Below are positions 11,571 through 18,628 of a DNA stretch of 64,000 nucleotides, piece by piece (the first letter of the stretch is position 1; each line of letters begins with the position of its first letter). Location of the stretch: positions 186,001 through 250,000 of the forward strand of contig NZ_VNFK01000006.1 of NCBI RefSeq assembly GCF_007786235.1, given 5' to 3'. The notes beneath the pieces were generated by a model. It had not been told where the DNA came from. It did no database searches and was given only the letters and a program-made list of their open reading frames with translations. The stretch comes from Paenarthrobacter nitroguajacolicus (GTDB taxonomy: Bacteria; Actinomycetota; Actinomycetes; Actinomycetales; Micrococcaceae). Position numbers and translations under genes: made by a program.

Positions 11571-12050
11571 ATGACTACGCCACTCCGCAAGAGCCTCTAC
11601 GTTGGTATCGCAGGTCTCTCCATCATGGGAACAGCCGCTGCGTGCGCTCCCACCACGGAGTCCCCGTCCACCCAAACCCCCGCCACCCAGAATGGCGGGC
11701 AGGCCTCCACCACCAGCCCTTCGTCGTCTGGCGCGGCCGCCGCCAGCGGTGAGTCGACGTATAAGGACGGAACCTACAGCTCCGATGGCACCTACACGTC
11801 GCCCAATGGCCAGGAAACGGTGGGCGTTGAACTGACGCTCGCCGCTGACAAGGTATCCGCCGTCAACATCACGGTGCACCCTTCCAACCCGAACACCAAG
11901 AAGTTCCAGGGCGAGTTCGCCAGTGGCATCGCCGCCCAGATCGTGGGCAAGGACATCGACGAACTCAATGTCTCCAAGGTTGCAGGGTCATCCCTGACTT
12001 CCGGCGGCTTCAACGAAGCCGTGGAACAGATCAAGTCCCAGGCCAAGTAG
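11571..12050 (+). CDS. FMN-binding domain lipoprotein
   Basis: The 159-residue protein has a hydrophobic N-terminal signal with a possible lipidation cysteine at 25 (MGTAAAC), then a Ser/Thr/Pro/Gly-rich linker (26-65) and an FMN-binding domain (about 70-159) that starts KDGTYSSDGTY. The C-terminal stretch AGSSLTSGGFNEAV lies where this family usually carries the Ser/Thr-rich flavinylation motif. The ATG at 11571 is chosen because it directly precedes the signal sequence; an upstream frame from 11520 adds residues with no signal character. It is followed five bases later by apbE and then a membrane flavin reductase, so it is probably the extracellular FMN-carrying electron acceptor of that module. 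The exact flavinylated residue is inferred. Confidence 0.85.
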   Translation: MTTPLRKSLYVGIAGLSIMGTAAACAPTTESPSTQTPATQNGGQASTTSPSSSGAAAASGESTYKDGTYSSDGTYTSPNGQETVGVELTLAADKVSAVNITVHPSNPNTKKFQGEFASGIAAQIVGKDIDELNVSKVAGSSLTSGGFNEAVEQIKSQAK

Positions 12051-12055
12051 CAGCC

Positions 12056-12928
12056 ATGCCGCACCCTGGCTGGAGCATCTTCAGCTTCGAAGGGATCGGT
12101 ACGCAGTGGGAAATTTCGACGCCGGAGGTGCTGGCTCCCACTGTCAGTCACCAACTGCTTCAGACAGTCGCAGCGTACGACGCGACGTGGTCTCGGTTCC
12201 GGCAGGATTCGCTGGTCTCCGGTCTGTCCCGGGGCCCTGGGAGCATCACGCTTCCGGAGCACGCAGTGGCCCTCCAAAGCCTCTATTCGACGCTCTATCA
12301 ACTCAGTGACGCCGCCATGACCCCACTCATTGGCACCAGCCTCGAACGGCTGGGTTACGATGCCGGCTACACCCTGAAACCTTCGGGCAACCCCGAGGCC
12401 GCGCCGCGGTGGGAAGACGTCCTGGAGTGGTCCGGCACACAGCTGACCGCCAAGGAGCCGCTGGTCCTGGACATCGGTGCCGCCGGAAAAGGCCAGCTCG
12501 TGGATCTCCTGGGCGAAGTCCTGCGCGCCTCCGGGCACAGCGATTTCCTGGTGGATGGCAGCGGCGACATGCTGCATGCTGGAAGCCAGCCGGTCACCGT
12601 GGCGTTGGAGCACCCCTACAACCCGAAGCAAGCCATCGGCACCCTGGAATTGCAGAATTCTGCACTGTGCGCGTCGGCTTCGAATCGGCGTGCATGGGGT
12701 GACGGGCTGCACCATGTCCTGGATGGCACCACGGGCAAGCCCATCGAAACCACAGTGGCGACGTGGACCTTGGCTGCGAGCGCCATGGTGGCCGATGCCT
12801 TGGCCACGGCCATGTTCATGATGGAACCTTCCTCGTTGGAGGAGGACTTCGATTTCTCGTGGCTCAGAGTGTCCTCAAATGGCGCTGCCACGTTTTCGAG
12901 GCATTTTGAGGGGAGACTGTTCACATGA
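12056..12928 (+). CDS. apbE: ApbE family FAD:protein FMN transferase
   Basis: ApbE enzymes transfer FMN from FAD to a Ser or Thr in a target protein. The 290-residue sequence has the family hallmarks: YDATWSRFRQDS near the N-terminus, LVLDIGAAGKGQLVD (about 137-151), DGSGDM and HHVLDGTTGKP in the C-terminal half. It lacks any signal peptide or lipobox, unlike proteobacterial ApbE, so it may act before export of the target. The start is five bases after the FMN-binding lipoprotein gene, and its stop overlaps the next start in an ATGA. The neighbouring FMN-binding domain protein is the obvious substrate. Confidence 0.93.
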   Translation: MPHPGWSIFSFEGIGTQWEISTPEVLAPTVSHQLLQTVAAYDATWSRFRQDSLVSGLSRGPGSITLPEHAVALQSLYSTLYQLSDAAMTPLIGTSLERLGYDAGYTLKPSGNPEAAPRWEDVLEWSGTQLTAKEPLVLDIGAAGKGQLVDLLGEVLRASGHSDFLVDGSGDMLHAGSQPVTVALEHPYNPKQAIGTLELQNSALCASASNRRAWGDGLHHVLDGTTGKPIETTVATWTLAASAMVADALATAMFMMEPSSLEEDFDFSWLRVSSNGAATFSRHFEGRLFT

Positions 12929-14427
12929 TTGCCGCTAAGTCCCGACTGGACACCTGGCTGGGCCGCTTCACCATGTACCGCCTGGTCCTCTGGGTATTGG
13001 GCGTGCTGGTCGCCTACAGCATGCTTCTGAACGTGTTGGGGTGGCTGACCTTCGGGCTTCCTCAAATGCTGGCGCATCTGGCGCTGTGCCTGGGCGTCAC
13101 TTATGCCTCCAACCGCCTTCTCGCTGTGGTGTTCCGGGTCAAGCCGCACACGGAGTCGTCGCTCATCACCGGGCTGCTGCTCTACTTCCTGTTCTGGCCT
13201 ACCTTCGGAGCCACTGACATGGCGGGCGTGGCCTTGGCTTGCGTGCTGGCAAGTGTTTCCAAGTACGCCTTGGCGTTTCGCGGACGGCACATCTTCAATC
13301 CTGCCGCGGCCGGTGCGTTCATAACCGGCCTGACCGGGCTGAACATCGCCACGTGGTGGGCAGCCACTCCGGCGATGCTGTGGCTCTTGGTGCCCGGTGT
13401 GCTGGCTGTCCTCTACCGCACCCGAAAACTGCTCATGGCCGGGGTGTTCCTGGTGGCCGCCACGAGCATCATCACCATTGAGCTTCTGGGCCGCAGCATG
13501 ACCTTTGGCCAGGCCTTGTGGCAGTCGCTGGCGCAGCGGCCGCTCCTCTTCTTCGTGGGCTTCATGCTCTCGGAGCCCCTCACCCTGCCTCCGCGCCGCT
13601 GGCAACAGTTAGCGCTTGCCGCCGTCGTGGGTGTTGTTTTTGCTGTTCCCTACAACTTTGGCTTCGTGGCCAACTCCCCCGAACTGGCACTCCTGCTGGG
13701 CAACCTCGCCGCGTTCTTCCTGGGACAGCGCGGCGGAGTGGAATTGACCTTCAAGGGTTCGCGCGCCCTCACCCCCGGCAGCACGGAATTCAAGTTCGAA
13801 CCGCAACGGCCGGTCCGTTTCGCCGCCGGCCAGTTCATGGAACTCAACCTCCCGCATTCCGGTTCCGACGGCAAGGGCCGCCGGAGGGTTTTCAGCATCA
13901 CCAGTGCCCCCGGCGCGCCGGAGGTAACTTTCGGCGTCGGTACTGCAGAGCCCTTGTCGACGGCCAAGAAGGCTCTCCTGGCGCTTCGCCCCGGGGACAG
14001 CGTCTCGGCGACGGCTGTTGGTGGGGACTTCCTGTTACCGCACGACGCCGGGAAGCCGGTCCTGCTGATAGCCGCAGGCATCGGGATCACACCTTTCTTG
14101 TCGCAACTTGCAGCCGACGGCACCGCCCGCGACACCGTGGTGCTGTACCTGGCGAAGGGGCGCGACGAGTTGGCCTGCGTTGAGCAACTGGAAGCATCAG
14201 GAGCGGCGGTCATCGCAAGGCTCGCCGACGGCTCCACTCCCCCGGAATTCATGATCGACGCCGGCTCGTCCCGGATCGATGCAACACGCCTCAAGGAGCT
14301 GGTACCGGATATCGCGGACAGGGAAGTGTTCGTCTCAGGTTCGCCAGCGAGTGTTGATTCCCTGCGCGCTGCTGCACGTGGGGCGGGAGCCCGGCGGGTC
14401 CATGTGGACTCGTTTGCCGGGTACTGA
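12925..14427 (+). CDS. NqrB/RnfD-like membrane protein fused to ferredoxin-NADP reductase-type domain
   Basis: This 500-residue protein appears to be a fusion. Residues 1 to about 268 form many membrane helices resembling NqrB/RnfD, with ESSLITGLLL (77-86), FNPAAAGAF (124-132) and a SEPLT segment (216-220) at the place of the family's ATDPV(S/T). Residues about 270-500 are a flavin reductase domain with a flavin-binding stretch (RFAAGQFMELNL) and the NAD(P)-binding loop AAGIGITPF (383-391). I see no SGAT-type covalent FMN motif in the loop after FNPAAAGAF. The likely role is moving electrons from NAD(P)H across the membrane to the flavinylated lipoprotein encoded two genes upstream. The terminal acceptor is unknown. 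Confidence 0.85.
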   Translation: MIAAKSRLDTWLGRFTMYRLVLWVLGVLVAYSMLLNVLGWLTFGLPQMLAHLALCLGVTYASNRLLAVVFRVKPHTESSLITGLLLYFLFWPTFGATDMAGVALACVLASVSKYALAFRGRHIFNPAAAGAFITGLTGLNIATWWAATPAMLWLLVPGVLAVLYRTRKLLMAGVFLVAATSIITIELLGRSMTFGQALWQSLAQRPLLFFVGFMLSEPLTLPPRRWQQLALAAVVGVVFAVPYNFGFVANSPELALLLGNLAAFFLGQRGGVELTFKGSRALTPGSTEFKFEPQRPVRFAAGQFMELNLPHSGSDGKGRRRVFSITSAPGAPEVTFGVGTAEPLSTAKKALLALRPGDSVSATAVGGDFLLPHDAGKPVLLIAAGIGITPFLSQLAADGTARDTVVLYLAKGRDELACVEQLEASGAAVIARLADGSTPPEFMIDAGSSRIDATRLKELVPDIADREVFVSGSPASVDSLRAAARGAGARRVHVDSFAGY

Positions 14428-14532
14428 CTCGCTGCTGACCAGTACATACGTCCGCCGCGCCGGGTTTTCCTTTGCGGCGCAGTGGCTGCTAAGCTCTAGG
14501 ACGTCCCACCGGCAACGGAGGGAACCCTGGAT

Positions 14533-14605
14533 GCCCTCGTAGCTCAGGGGATAGAGCGTCTGCCTCCGGAGCAGAAGGCCGTAGGTTCGAATCCTATCGA
14601 GGGCA
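14533..14605 (+). tRNA. tRNA-Arg (anticodon CCG)
   Basis: A complete 73-base cloverleaf can be drawn. The acceptor stem is GCCCTCG with CGAGGGC, the D-arm is GCTC/GAGC, the anticodon stem is TCTGC/GCAGA around the loop CTCCGGA, and the T-arm is GTAGG/CCTAT around TTCGAAT. The anticodon CCG reads the CGG arginine codon. The discriminator is A, and CCA is not encoded. A TAAGCT hexamer at 14490-14495 is a possible -10 element. Confidence 0.97.
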
Positions 14606-14610
14606 CAATG

Positions 14611-14648
14611 AATACCCCCGCCAGTCCTGCTGGCGGGGGTATTTTTGT
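14611..14648 (+). terminator. Intrinsic terminator after tRNA-Arg
   Basis: Perfect 13-base arms AATACCCCCGCCA (14611-14623) and TGGCGGGGGTATT (14631-14643) enclose a seven-base loop and are followed by a T-rich run. It begins five bases after the tRNA. Confidence 0.92.
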
Positions 14649-14762
14649 CTGCCGGATTCCGACTATCAGTTCAAGGCTTGCCGGGTTCACCGCGCAATAT
14701 TGTCCGTCCTTGCTCCTAGGCTGATCCCAGTTGGTCTTAGTCGATAGCCAAAGGGGTTTGCC

Positions 14763-15806
14763 GTGATTTGCTCCATCGTCCCGCCTTACATGCTGCGCCG
14801 GATTGCCGCCCAGAACGAACCCCGGCTGCGGGCCGTTGCCCGGGCCGCCAAAGAGTCCCTCCTGCACATCAAGGACCTGCAGGCCATCCGCACGGCTCCG
14901 ATTCCCCCGGCGCCGCCCAGTGCCCGGCAAGCCAAGCCAGGGCCGCCGCAGCGGACCATCTTCGACGCCGAGTCATCGGAAAACCTCCCTGGCCGCGTCG
15001 TGCGCAAGGAGGGTGCGCCACCGGTTGGGGATACCGCCGCGGACGAAGCTTATGACGGCCTGGGAAGCACGCATCGCCTGTACGGGGAGATCTTCGGCCG
15101 GGATTCCATCGATGACGCCGGTCTTGCCCTGGATGCCACCGTCCACTACGGAACGCTCTATGACAACGCCTTCTGGGATGGGAGCCAGATGGTTTTCGGC
15201 GACGGTGACGGCCAAATCTTTCAACGCTTCACCAAGTCCGTCAGCGTGATCGGCCACGAACTGGCCCACGGTGTCACCCAATACACGGCCAACCTGGCCT
15301 ATCGGAACCAGGCAGGGGCGCTCAACGAGTCAATGTCTGACGTTTTTGGGGTCCTGGTTGAGCAGTATCTGAAGCAGGAATCCGTTGAGCAGGCGAGTTG
15401 GCTCATTGGCGAGGGACTCTTCACCGATCAAGTCCAGGGTGCGGCCCTTCGCTCCATGAAAGCACCGGGCACCGCCTATGACGACGACGTTCTGGGTAAG
15501 GACCCGCAGCCCGACTCCATGGACACCTACGTGCGAACCAGTGCGGACAACGGCGGCGTGCACATCAACTCGGGCATTCCCAACCGGGCCTTCTACGTAG
15601 TGGCTGAAGAGCTCGGGGGAAATGCGTGGGAGGCACCCGGCCAGATCTGGTACGGCACGTTGACCAGCGGAGCGCTCCCGGCGACGTGCACCTTCGGCAA
15701 GTTCGCGAAGACCACGGTTACGACTGCGGAAGAACTCTTCGGTGCCGGCTCACCGGAGCATGACGCCGTCCGGAAGGCGTGGGACACTGTGAAGGTCAAG
15801 GTTTAG
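14763..15806 (+). CDS. M4 family metallopeptidase, protealysin-like
   Basis: This is a thermolysin-family zinc peptidase of 347 residues. The zinc site is HELAH at 165-169 with the third ligand E189 in NESMSDVFG. The N-terminus has no signal peptide and instead carries CSIVPPYMLRRIA (3-15), which matches the short PPYML propeptide motif of protealysin-like M4 enzymes, removed by self-processing. The catalytic His is probably in VHINSGIPNRAF. The GTG start at 14763 follows an AAAGGGG ribosome site. The next gene, on the same strand, encodes an emfourin-like inhibitor, which supports the protealysin assignment. The biological substrate and secretion route are unknown. Confidence 0.92.
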   Translation: MICSIVPPYMLRRIAAQNEPRLRAVARAAKESLLHIKDLQAIRTAPIPPAPPSARQAKPGPPQRTIFDAESSENLPGRVVRKEGAPPVGDTAADEAYDGLGSTHRLYGEIFGRDSIDDAGLALDATVHYGTLYDNAFWDGSQMVFGDGDGQIFQRFTKSVSVIGHELAHGVTQYTANLAYRNQAGALNESMSDVFGVLVEQYLKQESVEQASWLIGEGLFTDQVQGAALRSMKAPGTAYDDDVLGKDPQPDSMDTYVRTSADNGGVHINSGIPNRAFYVVAEELGGNAWEAPGQIWYGTLTSGALPATCTFGKFAKTTVTTAEELFGAGSPEHDAVRKAWDTVKVKV

Positions 15807-15886
15807 TCAGGTGGCGGGACCGGACATCCACGTTTGGAACCCGCCAACTGACTGACGTGAGTAGGTGGAACGAGAAGCAGCCGGTC

Positions 15887-16189
15887 ATGAAGATCACGGT
15901 CCAACGCAGTGGGGGCATCGCCGCAATGACGCGTGTCTGGAGCGTTGACGCTGTGTCCCCCGACGAGAAGGAGCGGTGGCTCCCCATTGTTGAGGCGTGC
16001 CCTTGGGACGAGGCCAAGGGACAGGCGCGCGCAGCCAACCAGCCGGACCGGTTCATGTACTCCATCAGAGCCGGACAACGCCGCGCCACCCTGCCGGACC
16101 GCGCCGTCACCGGCCCCTGGCAGGAATTGGTCGAGTGCGCCAAGGCGGAGGGGGCAGAATCCCGCGGCCGCCTCGGCGGCCGACGCTGA
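15887..16189 (+). CDS. Emfourin-like protease inhibitor
   Basis: The 100-residue protein starts MKITVQRSGGIAAMTRVWSV and contains no signal peptide. This resembles emfourin, the small cytoplasmic inhibitor encoded next to protealysin in Serratia, whose family members start MKI(x)V(x)RSGG. Emfourin blocks protealysin-type M4 peptidases. The placement 80 bases after an M4 gene on the same strand fits a protease-inhibitor pair. The start is the ATG at 15887, since the frame upstream from 15779 overlaps the protease gene and has no ribosome site. The central WxxIVEACPWDEAKG segment is unremarkable. The family assignment is from the N-terminus and context. Confidence 0.78.
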   Translation: MKITVQRSGGIAAMTRVWSVDAVSPDEKERWLPIVEACPWDEAKGQARAANQPDRFMYSIRAGQRRATLPDRAVTGPWQELVECAKAEGAESRGRLGGRR

Positions 16190-16230
16190 CGCAGCACCAA
16201 ACTGACGCAGCACCAACCTGGCTCAGAGCC

Positions 16231-17199
16231 CTAGATAGCCTCGGCCAACTGCCCCCGGAATGCCCGCCGGTAGCTCTGCGGGCTTGTATCCAGAACCCTG
16301 GTGAAATGGTGGCGTAGCAACACCGAGTGTCCAAACCCTGCCTCACGGGCGATTTCGTCGATATTCAGTTCGGTGGTCTCCAGGAGTTCCTGGGCACGAA
16401 GGACTCGTTGCGAGTTCAGCCAAGCCGCAGGAGTAGCACCGGTTTCGGCGCGGAAGCGGCGCGCGAAGGTCCTGGGCGACATGTGGAGGCGCGCAGCCAA
16501 CTCGTTCACACTGTGTTCCTCGTCCAGGTGTTCCACCATCCACCGCAAGAGCGCTTCCATGGGCGCCGAGCCGCACGTGGGCATTGGCCTGTCGATGAAC
16601 TGGGCCTGGCCTCCGTCGCGATGAGGCGGAACCACCATGTCTCGTGCGATCGCGGCCGCCACGTTAGCGCCAAGCTCCACCCGGACAAGGTGGAGGCAGG
16701 CATCGATGCCGGCTGCCGTGCCTGCGCTGGTGATGATGTTTCCGTCCTGTACGTAGAGGACGTTCTCATCCACGATGGCGGACGGGTACCGGCTGGCCAG
16801 GTCCTGCGAATAGTGCCAGTGCGTGGTGCAGCGCCGCCCGTCCAGCAGGCCGGCGCGGGCCAGTGCATAAGCCCCTGAACAGATGGACATCACCCAGGCG
16901 CCCCTGGCATGGGCTGCGCGCAAGGCATCCATCACCGATTCGGGGACCTCCTGGTCCCGGCCGAAGGGCGCCATGATGACGAGGTCGGCATCAGCGGCTG
17001 CTTCGAGGCCAAGATTTACGTGCAAGGACAAGCCGGACTTCATGCGGACGTCACCTGGCTCGGGCGTCACCACGCGGAAATCGAAAGCCGGAACTCCGGC
17101 GTCCCGGTCCGATCGGTCGATGCCGAAGACCTCGAAAGCCGTACCGAACTCGAAGACCGAGAAGTTGGGAACAACGATCACTGCCACTGATTTCAACAT
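16231..17199 (-). CDS. GlxA family AraC-type transcriptional regulator
   Basis: The 322-residue protein pairs an N-terminal DJ-1/PfpI-like amidase fold (about 1-190, with MSICSGAYALARAGLLDG around the nucleophile-elbow cysteine) with a C-terminal AraC double helix-turn-helix (about 215-315, MSPRTFARRFRAETGATPAAWL then FGHSVLLRHHFTRVL). Such GlxA/FtrA-type regulators usually activate catabolic or stress genes, and the DJ-1 part is thought to sense a ligand rather than catalyse. It is divergent from the small membrane protein gene at 17281. An AT-rich stretch at 17215-17230 precedes the start and could hold its promoter. The regulon is unknown. Confidence 0.88.
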   Translation of the reverse strand: MLKSVAVIVVPNFSVFEFGTAFEVFGIDRSDRDAGVPAFDFRVVTPEPGDVRMKSGLSLHVNLGLEAAADADLVIMAPFGRDQEVPESVMDALRAAHARGAWVMSICSGAYALARAGLLDGRRCTTHWHYSQDLASRYPSAIVDENVLYVQDGNIITSAGTAAGIDACLHLVRVELGANVAAAIARDMVVPPHRDGGQAQFIDRPMPTCGSAPMEALLRWMVEHLDEEHSVNELAARLHMSPRTFARRFRAETGATPAAWLNSQRVLRAQELLETTELNIDEIAREAGFGHSVLLRHHFTRVLDTSPQSYRRAFRGQLAEAI

Positions 17200-17280
17200 A
17201 GTTCCAGTGTGGCAGAAAATTATCTATATGGGGCATTTCTGCCACTGTTTCTTAGTCGGTCACAGGAGCAGGCTTGAGAC

Positions 17281-17451
17281 ATGGAAATCTTCGGAATCAT
17301 CCTCTTCATCGTCCTCATCACTGCCGTCGCCGCTACCGTCTCAGCCCTGTTGAAGGATGGCCGCGGACACAACCCGCCCATCAATTCCAAGGAACCTTGG
17401 AGCGCCTTCGATGCTCCGAGCAGCCCGTACTGGAACCCCCGCATTTACTAG
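17281..17451 (+). CDS. Small single-span membrane protein, 56 residues
   Basis: An ATG at 17281, ten bases after a GGAGCAGG ribosome site, opens a 56-codon frame ending in TAG. The product has one N-terminal membrane helix (residues 3-24, FGIILFIVLITAVAATVSAL) followed by a polar tail rich in Pro, Asn and Trp (KDGRGHNPPINSKEPWSAF). I do not recognise a family. It lies divergent from the GlxA-type regulator and is followed by a hairpin and then a WYL regulator. The clear ribosome site, membrane helix and codon use typical of the neighbourhood support a real gene. Confidence 0.65.
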   Translation: MEIFGIILFIVLITAVAATVSALLKDGRGHNPPINSKEPWSAFDAPSSPYWNPRIY

Positions 17452-17496
17452 GGGCATGCCAGGCCGCTGCAAGGTCCACCACGCCATATCCAACCG

Positions 17497-17545
17497 ACGC
17501 CCGTCCGTTCAAGGAATTCTGCAGGATTCCCCGAACGGCGGGCGT
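17497..17545 (+). terminator. Imperfect hairpin after the small membrane protein gene
   Basis: Arms ACGCCCG/CGGGCGT and CCGTTC/GAACGG stack with GGAAT/ATTCC around an eight-base loop to give a roughly 20-pair imperfect hairpin. There is no T-tract, so termination is inferred only from position. Confidence 0.45.
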
Positions 17546-17604
17546 CCCTATGTCCGGCGTAAGTGCCTGACGCAACGCCGCCCGGGACCCGCGCACAGGG
17601 CGCA

Positions 17605-17610
17605 TAGGCT
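17605..17610 (+). promoter_or_regulatory. Possible -10 element of the WYL regulator gene
   Basis: TAGGCT lies 12 bases before the ATG at 17623, which would give a leader of only a few bases. No ribosome site is visible in that interval. Confidence 0.4.
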
Positions 17611-17622
17611 AGATTCACTTGC

Positions 17623-18615
17623 ATGATCCAAACCTCTGCCCGGCTCCTCCAGCTGTTGTCACTGTTGCAGGTGCGTCGGGAGTGGACGGGACCTGCCCTA
17701 GCCGACCGCATGGGCGTGACAGAGCGGACCGTGCGTCGCGACATCGACAAGCTCCGCAACCTGGGCTACCCCATCCACGCCTCCCCCGGCATCGCCGGCG
17801 GCTATCAGCTGGGCGCCGGCGCCCAGTTACCACCCCTGCTACTGGACGACAATGAAGCACTGGCCGTCGCCTTGGGCTTGAATTCCGTAGCGGCAGGCCC
17901 CGTGGCGGGGATCGGCGAAGCATCGGTGCGCGCCTTGGCCAAACTCGAGCAGGTCCTGCCGTCCCGGCTGCGCCCCAAGTTCGCCATGTTGAAGGCCGCC
18001 GTCACTACCCTCCCCAGCAATGCGGCCACGGTCGATCCTCAGCAGCTGACCGTGGTCTCGGCCGCGATATCGGACCGACGCCAGATCTCCTTTGAATACG
18101 TAAAATCCGACGGCGACTCAGCACGAAGGCTCGTGGAACCGTACCGTCTGGTGGACACTGGCCGCCGCTGGTACCTGGTGGCCTGGGATGTGGATAGGGA
18201 GGATTGGCGAACCTTCCGCGCCGACCGCTTTGCGTCCTTACCTTCGGAACGCAAGAAATACACGCCACGGCCACTCCCTGCCGAGGACCTCGCGGCCTAC
18301 GTGCAACAATCCATCACCCGGTCGCCTTACAGGTTCGACGTCGTGGTGCGGCTCCGCGCGCCCCTCGCCGAGGTGGCCGCCGTCGTCAGTTCCCAATACG
18401 CGACGCTGACGGCTGATGGTGCGGCGGCAACAATACTGAGGTCCGGGTGGGACAACCTGGCCGCACCGGCCGCGTACCTGGCCGCGCTGGACATGGACTT
18501 CGAGATCCTCGAACCCCAGGAATTCGCGTCCTACGCACTCGAACTCTCGCACCGGCTGAGTGCCGCAGCCCGGACCGTGACGGGCACAGCGGACGTGGGG
18601 CCCCAGCCACAGTAG
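17623..18615 (+). CDS. WYL domain transcriptional regulator
   Basis: The 330-residue protein has an N-terminal winged helix-turn-helix (about 5-60, WTGPALADRMGVTERTVRRD), a linker, a WYL domain (about 140-225, with RRWYLVAWDVDREDWRTFR) and a C-terminal WCX-like extension. WYL proteins are ligand-sensing regulators, often binding nucleotides or nucleic acids and frequently controlling DNA-damage or mobile-element functions. The stop codon TAG is shared with a TAGACT hexamer just upstream of hrpA, so the two genes are adjacent but hrpA may have its own promoter. The regulon is unknown. It is not next to any recognisable defence system here. Confidence 0.88.
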   Translation: MIQTSARLLQLLSLLQVRREWTGPALADRMGVTERTVRRDIDKLRNLGYPIHASPGIAGGYQLGAGAQLPPLLLDDNEALAVALGLNSVAAGPVAGIGEASVRALAKLEQVLPSRLRPKFAMLKAAVTTLPSNAATVDPQQLTVVSAAISDRRQISFEYVKSDGDSARRLVEPYRLVDTGRRWYLVAWDVDREDWRTFRADRFASLPSERKKYTPRPLPAEDLAAYVQQSITRSPYRFDVVVRLRAPLAEVAAVVSSQYATLTADGAAATILRSGWDNLAAPAAYLAALDMDFEILEPQEFASYALELSHRLSAAARTVTGTADVGPQPQ

Positions 18616-18628
18616 ACTGGCAGCAGCC

